Source: Atriophallophorus winterbourni
Lineage: Eukaryota; Platyhelminthes; Trematoda; Plagiorchiida; Microphallidae
Direction of reading: 5' to 3'
NCBI GenBank assembly: GCA_013407085.1
Contig: JACCGJ010014862.1
Location: 1 to 64,000, forward strand
Length of the DNA: 64,000 nucleotides
Part shown: positions 9,601 to 17,500 of the stretch, one piece after another
How the letters are laid out: every line of letters begins with the position of its first letter
How positions within the stretch are numbered: the first letter of the stretch is position 1
The notes under the pieces: model-generated
The model's database searches: none
What the model saw: the letters and a program-made list of their open reading frames with translations, nothing else
Told to the model about the DNA's origin: nothing
Translations under genes and position numbers: made by a program

Positions 9601-10511
9601 AGACAGATATGAGAAATCGAGAATAAAGAATAAAGATGGTAGTGAGACTCCAGCGTGTTTCAGCATGCAGCTCACTACCAGTGGCCAATCAATTTAGCAC
9701 GGTGTTAGCCGCACAGCACAGATGTACTGCACGACTGCACATCCGTGGTGGCAACATTAGCAAATTTATCCTCCATTGATAGTGGAGCTACAGTGGCCAA
9801 GTGGGTATGACCTTCCACATTCAGTCGAACTCTCTTGGTTCGAATCCCACTCGGTTACAAATTTCAACCCAGCTCCTCGCCGTAACCAGGTGTAATATGG
9901 GTGCCAACAATACTTGTGAGAATAACTACGGCAGCCCAGTATCCTGTCCAATGGGTAAAATCATATCACCCTTACTGCTAAAAACCCGGAGATAAGAATC
10001 GACCCAGAAGTATCTCATGTCCGATAAGGAATAAAAACACATGCCGGCGAAAGTACGCTAGAATTTCACTTTCATTTCATCCTTTTATATCTGTCTAGAC
10101 TCAAGAAACCTGTCTTGAAGTGTATGACACTTCCCTCAACCAATCGTTTGCCTTTACGCGCACATTGCTGTGTTAATAGCACAAACAAAATGCTCCTAAC
10201 ATTTTTATTTATAAACTTGGCGTATTGTGTGATGCATCGGTTACCATTCGTTAAAAATCATAAGCTATTTCCGATTTTTTGTCCAAATCCCCATCAGACA
10301 CTTGCTCTGCGCGGATACAACCCAAGAACGTGACGAGTGGATCGGTTGGTTCAATCTTTGTTTGGATTCGCTCAAGGACTGGATGCCGGAACATTTCGCG
10401 TGCCTGTCCGATTTTGATGCGCATTTGGAATTCACTCAGCCAGTTTCATCGCAATTGTCTGAATTACTCATACACGGTGAAGTGCAACACGAGAGTGCAT
10501 CTACCGCTTGA
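282..10511 (+). CDS. ANLN: Anillin, 3' part (AH/C2-like and PH domains), 8 exons
   Basis: Cytokinesis scaffold that links RhoA, septins, actin-myosin and the plasma membrane at the cleavage furrow (family knowledge). Exons join as 282-605, 1071-1325, 1395-1659, 3764-3881, 4462-4777, 6154-6377, 8488-8834 and 10298-10511. All seven junctions keep frame at GT-AG sites and give about 686 residues before the TGA stop. Order: a Ser/Arg-rich linker, then the anillin homology region (QAS-AL helix, EASRLLLIA joined to QRRQVLMEEL), a C2-like part, and a PH domain beginning RGFL joined to TVFEEVGGLGVWRRYW and closing with LLCADTTQERDEW. These blocks follow vertebrate anillin in order and spacing. The N-terminal myosin- and actin-binding part lies left of the window. 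Rhotekin-like proteins share the PH arrangement, but the anillin match is closer. Introns carry RepA, RepH and LINE insertions. Confidence 0.93.
660..850 (+). repeat. RepA SINE-like copy, diverged
   Basis: It matches the RepA consensus landmarks in order: caggcaaagtgc, gtgggctaagat, ctgtcaggttg, cctagac, aatggcag, cagcatgcagctga, and tcaatttagtacggtg. It sits in an anillin intron. Confidence 0.7.
1071..1325 (+). CDS. ANLN: Anillin exon b: start of AH domain
   Basis: Acceptor AG at 1069-1070 and donor GTAAG at 1326. It encodes the QASAALQ helix and FVEASRLLLIA, which correspond to the QASQAL and EAERLLLIA segments of vertebrate anillin. It exits with one base (T), completed by the next exon as a Cys codon. 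Confidence 0.9.
1395..1659 (+). CDS. ANLN: Anillin exon c: AH domain, RhoA-binding region
   Basis: Acceptor AG at 1393-1394, after a 69-nt intron; donor GTAAGT at 1660. It opens with QRRQVLMEEL, the anillin homology helix, followed by a beta-rich segment ending YHLVAVLK. It exits with two bases (AA), completed by the next exon. Confidence 0.9.
2019..2116 (-). repeat. RepA SINE-like copy, minus, 5' part only
   Basis: Reverse complement of the RepA head: aggcctgggcaacctgac, tatcttagccca, gcactttgcctgg, and a catacatacatg tail. It lies in anillin intron 3. Confidence 0.75.
2117..2944. other. Anillin intron 3, unassigned part
   Basis: No exon of the host gene is seen. The GC-richer stretch 2480-2900 has open frames on both strands without recognisable domains. 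It may be untranslated or highly decayed retroelement sequence attached to the LINE tail that follows. Confidence 0.4.
2945..3510 (+). mobile_element. LINE-C 3' end relic (RT C-terminus and 3' UTR)
   Basis: 2945-3070 reads [15 protein letters not shown], the conserved C-terminal motif of many trematode LINE reverse transcriptases, followed in another frame by GGQSKTCRVGMKKLTVSLG. The same blocks occur in the minus-strand LINE-C at 28.1-29.85 kb ([28 protein letters not shown]). The GC-rich stretch after about 3140 is probably the 3' UTR. It is 5' truncated and frame-broken. Confidence 0.65.
3764..3881 (+). CDS. ANLN: Anillin exon d
   Basis: Acceptor CAG at 3761-3763, donor GTGAG at 3882. It completes a Lys codon with AA from exon c and reads 40 codons ending in VYVDLPSDID in phase 0. 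It continues the C2-like part of the AH domain. It is too short to appear as a long open frame, but both junctions keep frame. Confidence 0.85.
4211..4249 (-). ncRNA. Hammerhead-like motif, RepH copy (minus)
   Basis: On the minus strand the core CTGATGA (4239-4245) is followed by a short stem-loop and then AAAAC plus the palindrome ACCGGT (4217-4222). The flanks TTAC and GTGG can pair as stem I with two G-U wobbles. The second core has A in place of the essential G of GAAA, so this copy is probably dead. Confidence 0.4.
4253..4329. repeat. 28-bp inverted repeat (hairpin)
   Basis: Arms 4253-4280 and 4302-4329 are reverse complements with two mismatches, around a 21-nt loop. The left arm is RepH sequence in minus orientation and the right arm starts a plus-orientation RepH fragment. 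Two RepH pieces head to head therefore explain the palindrome. Confidence 0.8.
4462..4777 (+). CDS. ANLN: Anillin exon e: C2-like strand and Ser/Pro-rich loop
   Basis: Acceptor CAG at 4459-4461, donor GTAAAT at 4778. It begins IFPLRPDFTITLEIYCLRIG, the family's F-x-I-x-I/L-E-I/V-Y strand, followed by a long Ser/Pro/Thr-rich loop as in vertebrate anillin. It exits with one base (G). Confidence 0.9.
4905..5160 (+). repeat. RepA SINE-like copy
   Basis: Near full-length RepA: cctgatccagtcaaaatacc, ctaagatactgtccggtt, cctagacagatatg, gtgtttcagattgcaactca, ggtcaatcaattttgcacgg, and tgcgattgcgcatccgtgag. It lies in an anillin intron. Confidence 0.8.
5471..5830 (+). repeat. RepH head-to-tail partial dimer, period 240 bp
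   Basis: The block starting gcgtgctttgaccaagaatc occurs at 5471 and again at 5711. Both copies continue through ctgtgtctgaacat, tggttcgt, ccctatataacagttggcat and caagta. The first unit carries the hammerhead at 5617-5654 and then gatgtgagcaacacattac before the second unit starts. The TATA-like CCTATATAAC in each unit could be a promoter. Head-to-tail multimers are typical of hammerhead-bearing repeats. Confidence 0.8.
5617..5654 (+). ncRNA. Minimal type I hammerhead ribozyme motif
   Basis: Stem I pairs CCAC (5617-5620) with GTGG (5651-5654). The core CTGACGA (5621-5627) fits the CUGANGA consensus. Stem II pairs GGC (5629-5631) with GCC (5637-5639) around ACACA, with a C-A mismatch at its base. 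GAAAC (5641-5645) is the second core, and ACCGGT (5644-5649) is a palindromic stem III without a loop. The predicted cleavage triplet is GTA (5648-5650). A loopless stem III implies activity as a dimer, as in known minimal hammerheads. Cleavage is inferred, not shown. Confidence 0.65.
5831..6153. other. Anillin intron 5 remainder
   Basis: No gene or clear repeat is seen. It ends in the pyrimidine tract and CAG acceptor of exon f. Confidence 0.5.
6154..6377 (+). CDS. ANLN: Anillin exon f: end of C2-like region
   Basis: Acceptor CAG at 6151-6153, donor GTAAGT at 6378. It reads AFTLLSSVDIRYHDDLLLG and later LLNAAVHLEARVLMRGFL. This is the segment that in vertebrate anillin leads into the PH domain with RGFL. 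It exits in phase 0. Confidence 0.9.
6378..7245. other. Anillin intron 6, left part
   Basis: AT-rich sequence with no supported gene. The palindrome tgtggggactctgtgcaccccaca near 6826-6850 is short and probably incidental. Confidence 0.45.
7250..7495 (-). repeat. RepA SINE-like copy, minus, near full length
   Basis: Reverse complement of RepA from the tail (cacggatgtgcaatcgtgca, near 7255) to the head (ggcactttgcctggatcagg and a catacatacatac run at 7480-7493). It sits beside a LINE fragment in anillin intron 6. Confidence 0.8.
7565..8070 (+). mobile_element. LINE-D reverse transcriptase C-terminal relic
   Basis: It reads AALLYGCEIW, then QISLHRLRLLGYILRMPDHR, then frame-broken sequence. 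It is the same family as the minus-strand relic near 25.9-26.35 kb ([24 protein letters not shown]). Only the C-terminal few hundred bases remain; no RT core. Confidence 0.75.
8165..8275 (+). repeat. RepA SINE-like copy, 5' part
   Basis: It matches the RepA head: tgatctcgtcaaagtactgc, gagactgcatgtgggctaag, and gtagcccaggcctagac. It is followed by ATGT-rich sequence up to the next exon. Confidence 0.7.
8488..8834 (+). CDS. ANLN: Anillin exon g: PH domain, main part
   Basis: Acceptor AG at 8486-8487, donor GTTGGT at 8835. It begins TVFEEVGGLGVWRRYWCQL, with RFWRYPEDEQ and ICARANTIFMRS following, which matches the order of the anillin PH domain. It exits with AG, completed to AGA (Arg) by the last exon. 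An ATG at 8281 lies upstream in intron and is not the start. Confidence 0.93.
8835..9504. other. Anillin intron 7, left part
   Basis: No exon, RNA gene or clear repeat is visible. Confidence 0.45.
9505..9760 (+). repeat. RepA SINE-like copy, full length
   Basis: One of the best-preserved copies: aagcctgatccaggcaaag, gagactgcacgtgggcga, gcccaagcctagacagatat, cagcatgcagctcactacc, and cacgactgcacatccgtgg. Confidence 0.85.
9780..10060 (+). repeat. tRNA-derived SINE with pol III A and B boxes
   Basis: The A box TGGCCAAGTGG (9794-9804) and B box GGTTCGAATCC (9837-9847) both fit the pol III consensus exactly at tRNA spacing. The acceptor arms do not pair, so this is a SINE head rather than a working tRNA gene. 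The body continues with caggtgtaatatgggtgcc, and a similar motif (caggtgtaaaatggg) occurs near 56610. It is joined directly to the RepA copy upstream. Confidence 0.7.
10298..10511 (+). CDS. ANLN: Anillin terminal exon: PH C-terminal helix
   Basis: Acceptor CAG at 10295-10297. It reads LLCADTTQERDEWIGWFN, the C-terminal PH helix, with WMPEHFACL after it as in vertebrate anillin. TGA stop at 10509-10511. The C-terminal extension of about 40 residues after the PH domain is not recognised. Confidence 0.92.
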
Positions 10512-10548
10512 AATGACCTTCTTTCGTCCTCTCATTTGCTTTTTGTAC

Positions 10549-10569
10549 GAACACACACACACACACACC
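10549..10569. repeat. (CA)n microsatellite
   Basis: About ten CA units just after the anillin stop codon. Confidence 0.9.
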
Positions 10570-11002
10570 ATCGGTGTGCCAGCTTATGTATTTCATAGAC
10601 TTGGTATGTGTTATTACTGTCATATAAATGCTTTTCCTAATAATTACAATCGCTATCAATTTGTCTATGTGTCCAATTTTCATCGTTTCAAGAACAAATG
10701 TTATTCATGGCGACAACCTCGCACCTGAGGGATTCTCACCTTATTGTTCTGCAGGTAAACTGTTTGTAATGCTGTCTGTTACGAGTGGAGCGATTCCTTA
10801 GGGTGTTACCAAACAGCTGGGATGACTGGGAACGCTCTTTTCATGTGATTTGAAACCATTTCAATGTGGTTTTCATTTTACCTGTATTAACCAGCCGTCC
10901 GTGAACCGATAATTTCTTCAAATACCGTTGTTGTCTTAATTTGTCAACAACATCTTTATAAATTACATTAAATTGTACCAAATAAGTCGAAACAAAATTC
11001 AT

Positions 11003-11008
11003 AATAAA
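11003..11008 (+). promoter_or_regulatory. Candidate anillin polyadenylation signal
   Basis: AATAAA about 490 bases after the anillin stop, on the same strand. Plausible but unproven. Confidence 0.35.
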
Positions 11009-11009
11009 A

Positions 11010-12084
11010 GCGAATGATATTCTTTTCTATATTTCGCAGCAAGCCCTGCAATACACCCATCAGAAAACGGAAATTGTTAGCATTGAATGTGATAAATATC
11101 AAGCTTTAAATTGACATAATTATCACGTGATATTGATTAAACTCATTCGGTCGGTGTTGTACCCACGTTAATAATGAGATCATGAACTAATCGGTTCTGA
11201 ACTTATAACGTCGGTCATAATATTCTGGTGGCTATTACCCACGAAACCCCCAAGCTAAGTCATGACACGTTGTGGGAAACCGTGTAAACCACAGAGAACC
11301 ACATCCTCAGGCTTTAATCGGTGGTCCGTACCAACATGATGGGCTAGAATTGAACTATTCACTTTCCTGGAACAGTTTTTGTGCAACCAACTTGGGTGGT
11401 GTTCAGACATCTGTTTCTCCGGTGTCCGCGTCACGGCCATTGAATTCCGCACCACGAGAACATGTGATTTTGTTAAATGGCATCTTGATGTTGCCTGACG
11501 AGGTAGCCTGTATTTAAGCTGCTTTCTGATTATTGGTTTGCTGTGGAAAGTTATTGGCAAAAAATATTGGGACGGAACAGTCACAAGAGAAGTTGTCGCA
11601 AGTTTTCCTATGATATATCCCCTTGCGGTCACTGAATCTGATCTTCATGTTTCCATGTGATGATCCCTAGCCAAGTATTTAGTGACTTACTACTTATATG
11701 TAACCAAAATTGATGCTTTCCGGTGTGCCTAGTTATTTCCTGTATTCCACTAGATTTTGTTCATCTCAATTCGCTCAAGAATTTTGCTCATTTTATTATG
11801 CAATAGGTCTGTTTTGCATTCCTCGTACTATTGCAACGTTCATCGCACTCGCAGATTTTCGGTTAAACCTCCGATTTGAGCGATGTGCTGCTTCCGCGTC
11901 AGTACCTCTCAAGCGCTCAGAATTTATGGTTACCGATAGCTTTCTGTATCGACAATTAGCTATTTTCGTTTGACGATTAACCATTTTTCATTGAATTCGA
12001 CCACGTTGGAGCCAAATTTTCGTGTTCAATTTACCGCGTGGATCATTGTTACCTTCAACAGTGCTGTGTCAATTTGATGCTTCG
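11010..12084. other. Intergenic, no gene seen
   Basis: Short open frames on both strands (for example 11710-11973) have no domain or conserved motif. Nothing is supported here. Confidence 0.45.
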
Positions 12085-12170
12085 TGTTGCTGCTTATTAT
12101 GTGCCACCGTGCAGTCTCTGACTGTGCGGCACTTTGCCTGGGTCAGGCTTGTGCTTTCATACATACATAC
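12085..12170 (-). repeat. RepA head, minus (left arm of inverted pair)
   Basis: gtgcagtctctgactgtgc, ggcactttgcctgggtcagg, and a catacatacatac end. It abuts a plus-strand RepA copy, so the two heads face each other. Confidence 0.75.
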
Positions 12171-12390
12171 ATATTAAACCACACACCTGATCCAGGCAAA
12201 GTGCCGCAATGCCATGGGCTGCACTTGTGCTAAGATACTGTCAGTTTCCCAGGCCTAGACATATATGACAAAGGGAAATAGAAATGGCAGTGAGACTCTG
12301 GCGTGTTATCGCATGTAGCTAACTACCGGTTGCAAATTAATTTACCACGCTCTTAGCTGCATAGCACTTATTTCGTCACTTCTGTTTTAG
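12171..12390 (+). repeat. RepA copy, plus (right arm of inverted pair)
   Basis: cacacctgatccaggcaaag, ctaagatactgtcagtttcc, aatggcagtgagactctgg, and aatttaccacgctcttagct. It is near full length but diverged. Confidence 0.75.
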
Positions 12391-13600
12391 CTTCAAGTTT
12401 GATGTAGCCGTCCATTTACGAAAGCTTTTAAATTATAAGTTGAAAATTTAATATTTCAGCAATCTGGCACATTAATTGGTTATGCTCTTCGTTCCACATG
12501 ATAAGCTCCACTTAGCTCAGCATTCTGTTATAAAATTCCAATATTGTGAATCGTTGCAACGGCGTATGTATTGTTGCGCTAGGTGTCGACATGATCTATC
12601 TTCCTTTACGCTTCATCAGTCTATTATCCAAACTGAGTTAAGGCTTTTTCAATGTTTCTCTGTCATTTAAACGTTTGGAATAGTTAAAGTTGTTCTTACT
12701 TGTGATGACAGTTTTCATGCTAGGCATTAAATTTTATGATTTCTTGGTCTCAGCGTTTTTAGGAATACAATATTCTTAATAGTGAGCACAAATTTGTATG
12801 TATTAGCTAAGACCAGTTATCCAGTAACGTCTCCCTTCTGGCGAAAGATGATAGTCAGAACATTGAACATGTCTCATTAGCATTCCATCCGCCCTGATTA
12901 CTCGGCCATTCACATGGACATGGCCAAGATCAATTGGCTTATTCGTGGAACCCAGTTTGGTGGAGAAGTGGTGTGGTCTAGGTTAGGTATATCAAGACTC
13001 ATTCTGATCTGATGCAGATTGAGGCGAATAAGCTCGGCGTGACTCACGCCTGAACGTTCATCACTCACATGGTTAAGGTTTATTACGCATAAGGACAATG
13101 CTTGCTAACTCAGTGCTAAGCGGTAGATTGTGGAGATCACTGTTTAATCTGTATTAAACCGAAGTCCACCTACTTTCACCATACGGTTTAATACTGTGGA
13201 CTAACCGTTCTACATCGCTTAATTCAAAGATAGGGCTGTATATGATAGTGAAACACGAATTGTTGCTCCTTATCTCGAGCTGCCCTTAGCCACTCTTTCG
13301 GTGTTATTCAATTCTCGTATGAGGTTACCTGGATTCTACCTTATGCATTTCAAGGGTAATTCGCGTCGATTAGATCATCATGGCGTGCCTAGCTGGCGGA
13401 CCAAAGTCTGGTATTCCGGATGATGATTAAACACACCGCAAGTGTTAGCTCTGAACTATTTTGTGTTTGTGTGCCTCGTTTTGAAATACAAGTCTAGTTC
13501 TGTGCTAGAACAACTTTGATTATGCTGTCTGTATGCCTATATTTTTATCATTTTTGATAAACCTGTTGACATTTTACTATTTTATCACACCCACAAGCAA
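12391..13600. other. Intergenic, no gene seen
   Basis: AT-rich sequence without supported genes. 12840-12890 weakly resembles the 24.4-kb / 59.5-kb repeat (gatgatagtcagaacattga). Confidence 0.4.
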
Positions 13601-13629
13601 CCGTAAAAATACAGTTAAAAATGACATAC

Positions 13630-14480
13630 TGGACAAGCCAATGGAACTTCGTAGGCGATTGATTCGATAGCCTATGCGTTGAAAGTCAAACCAAGGCCCA
13701 GAATAAATGGTCGATCTGTTCCTTTCATTCGTGTATGGTTGAAGACGTGGTTGTAAAAGTGTGCTAGGTCGAATACTTCACGAAGCTTGTGCTCCAGTGA
13801 GTTTGTTGGATGCTGGCCTCTTGAGTATAAGCGCGGAAGGTTGAAGTCCTCGATGATTAGCATTTGAGCGTGTTGTCGAGCGTTCAGCGCTGAAGTCTTT
13901 CAACTAGCTTATCGTTGTGTTTTGCGGTCGATGTTGGTGGGCGGTATATGTCCCCGATTGTACAGCTGGCACCAGATTTCAGGTCAAGCGTGCTCCACAG
14001 GGTTTCAGTGAATTAAAGATCAGATGATATTTATCTTTAGTCGCTTGTGACAATACAACGCAACACAACCATCAATGCCATCGTGGTCACGGCGGAGGAG
14101 TTTCACATTGGGAATACAAAGTTCACTGTCGGTCATACACAATTGATCCCAAGCTTGAGTCACCGCAATAATTTTAGTGGAATTGTCTACAAAGGTGTCA
14201 ATCAGTTCGGCCAACTTGTTGACTAAACATTGAGCATTTGTATAAACACATTTGATCGATACTGCTTTACGTAGTGATGAATCATGTGGTATGTGATAAA
14301 GCGTTAAACAGTGTGATGTCGGATCCCGGTGAATAGTCAGAGCCTGGGATGATGAAACATGTGAGCATTTTATTGGCCGCCGACCGCTTGAATCGACAAT
14401 TAGGTCTCGGTGTGAATTGCTCGGTCCGACTCTATTTGTGCTGGCCCTACGAAGTTTTTGATGCATTGATTTCTTCAACT
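13630..14480 (-). mobile_element. CR1-like LINE endonuclease relic
   Basis: From high to low coordinates it reads CVYTNAQCLVNKLAELID (start of the EEP endonuclease), RRDHDGIDGCVALYCHKR, then, after breaks, IEDFNLPRLYSRG and FYNHVFNHTRMKGTDRP. In the usual order these are the N, GG-LYY, GDFN and YNHV-T segments of CR1-clade endonucleases. The ETW box reads TQAW, so a catalytic Glu is lost. This is a separate copy from the RT fragment just upstream of it. Confidence 0.75.
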
Positions 14481-14559
14481 TGGATGAAAACGCAAAGGCA
14501 TAAGGTATGTCCGCGTGTCACTTTTCCATTACACATCAAGCTAGTGTTTTAGTGGATGC

Positions 14560-17500
14560 CCTTGGGTGACACAGTTCTATAGGTCAGAATAATATGGCGT
14601 CGCATCCTCCTTTGGGTAAGGTAACATAGACACTGATGTCGCAGTCTTTCGTTGTACGGAACATTACGAAGACCCACACTAACTTTGTTGCTCTGTGATA
14701 AATTTTATCAAAGAGAGCAATATCTTTTCGCAGCCAATGAGCCCACATCTCTACCGCATACTTCATCGTATGGCAATGGTAGACGTTCGTTATCCTTGGT
14801 GACGTTACCGGTGAGAATCTTCCAAATATTCTTCAAAAGATGACTAACATTCTGTTGGCCTGTCGATATATATTATCGCAATGCACCGTGCTCTTCACGT
14901 CCAAATCCATTTGCAGTTTCTCTTTATCATCTGCAGAACTGATTTGCGTCCACATTTTCATATCATCCGCGAACAGGACCATTTTGGATTATAACAGGGG
15001 GGGTAAATCGTATATGTATAATAGAAAGAGGAGCGGGCCTAGTTAGGATCCTTGTTGTACTCCACTGGTGATTTTTAACATTTGGGCTAGCACTCCGTTT
15101 ACTTTAAGTCGGGCGTGGCGATCTGACAGGTAGTCGCGCAACTATGAGAGGACTGGTTTGTTGTTGTTGGCCTCCTTCGGTCGATGTCGACCATGGATGT
15201 ACATCGCAATCGCGTGAATGTTCAAGTTTTGCAGCTTTTGGAATGACTAAACAGTCCGATTCGGGAGGAGCAATCTCTCCCGCAGTGAAAGTCAGAACTC
15301 GGTTGTATTGCGTCAGTTGCACGCCTGCGGCGTGATCTGTGTTCCGCAGCCAAGAGCTGTATCTGCTCCTCCCCAGCTTGCATACGACGCTTTACACAAT
15401 GCCTCCAAAGTGAGCGGTCAAGAGCAAGTTCTTCCCAGCTTGCGGGGTCAATGTCAAGAGCTTTCATATCTCTTTTGCAAACGTCTTTGTGCCGCAAGTG
15501 CAGTCTGCCCAATGGTCGACTTCCCAGTTGCAACTCACCATAGAGTAGATCTTTCGGAATACGACCATTTTCCATTCTGTAGACATGACCAAGCCAGCGC
15601 AGGCGGCGCTGTCGCACTATAGTGAACATGCGCTGTAGACCAGCTTTTGAAAGCACTTCAGGATTAGTCACTCTGTCCACCCACGATATGTTCAAGATAC
15701 GACGGATGCTTCGTGGATGGAAAGCATTCAGCTTCCGTTCGTGTCCTGCGTGGGTGGTCCAGGTTTCACTGCCGTACAGTAAAGCATTTAGTACGCACGC
15801 GCGGTATACCATCAGCTTTGTCTTTACAGTCAGCTTGCGGTTACCCCAAACACGAGAGTTCAACCGGGACAGAATGACAGCTGCTCTGCCAATCCGCTTA
15901 TCAATCTCCGTGTCTAGCGAGAGGTTATCCGCAATGGTTGAACCAAGGTATGTGAACTGATGTACTGATTCAAGCTAACAATTTCCAACAGTTATGATGC
16001 GAGGCGATACAGTCCCTTGACTAAGGACTTTGGTCTTGCTCGTGCTGATTGTTATCCCAAAGTCTTTGCATGCCGACAAAAAACAGTCCATTAGTGACTG
16101 AAGGTGCTCTTGGGAGTGAGCAATAAAGGCTGCATCGTCAGCAAACAGCAGGTCACGGATTAGCACATTTCGTGCCTTGGTTTGCGCTCTCAACCGGTTT
16201 AAGTTGAGAAGCTTGCCATCACTTCGCGTGCGTAGGTAAATACCTTCTGTCCTCGTCCTGAAAGCGTGCTTCAGAAGCAGAGCAAAGAAAATGCCGAACA
16301 GCGTGTGAGCAAGAACACACCCTTGTTTGACGCCTCGGCGAATTTCAAATGCTTCTGAGCTGAAACCGTTAAAATGGACTGAGCCCTTCATGCCTGCGTG
16401 GAACGAAATAACGAGATTTAGCAGTCTTGGGGCAGCCTATCAAATCAAGCATTTTGATAAGACCCTCCCTGCTGACGTAGTCGAATGCCTTCCTTAAGTC
16501 AATAAAAACAGCGTATAATGGCATACGCTGTTCCCGACACTTTTCTTGAAGTTGTCTCAGGGAGAAGATCATGTCAACGGTTGATCTTCCCTTGCGGAAG
16601 AGCAGCATTATTACAATCGCTTCACCACTTGCTTCTTCAATGCTGGCAGGAGGAGTGTGTCCCACAAGAGATGCGAGACACATAGGTCATCACGCTATTC
16701 AAGAATAAAGGAGATTGAGGTGACTGCAACAATTACAGAGGAATCTCCCTTCTGAATGTTGTAGGCAAATTGTTTGCCAAAGTTTTACAGATCCGGCTGC
16801 AAGTTTTAGCTGATAGAATTGACTCCGAATCTCAATGTGGAGGACTGGTTTACATAATCCTAAACGTATGATTTTGAAGAAGCAACTGGTGATTGACTCT
16901 GTCAAAAGCTTTTGAAATGTCTAAATAACAGACGTGAATGAAAGAACTTCTATTCAACTCTTTCGTCCAGTCGTCTAACGCTATAAGAAGATTCGTTAGA
17001 CATGATCGATCAGTTAAAAATCCACGCTGGCCTGGCGAAAAAAATTACGCAATTCGAAGTGTGCAACCATTCTTTCCGAGACTATACGTTCCATGACCAT
17101 ACTAATAACTGGTAATAGGGACCATAATTTACAGAGTCGGATCGGCAGCCTCCTCTGAAGATAGGTGTAATCACACTGGACTTCCAATCTTTCGGCACCA
17201 CTCCCTTAAGCATCGAATAGTTAAAACAGGCTGGAAAGCGGTTCACAAAGCTGACGATGACAGAACCTAAGAACATCCAGCGTGCTGCCATTCGCACCGG
17301 GGGATTTTCTTACATTCAGTTTGAGCAATTGACTTGCGATAATCTCTGGATTTATAAAAATTTCGCTAAATGCATCGATCCCTGACTCGACTGAATACCC
17401 ACAACCTTTCACTAAAATCTTTGACACGAACACTTTAGAGTAATAATTCTCGAGAGCATTTGCGGTTTCCAGCGCGGTCCTAGTAAGTTTTTCACCATTC

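Noticed and set aside
9787..9865. Functional tRNA gene
   Set aside because: A and B boxes are perfect, but acceptor and T stems do not pair, so it is a SINE head.
11710..11973. 87-codon plus frame downstream of anillin
   Set aside because: No domain and no splice or promoter context.
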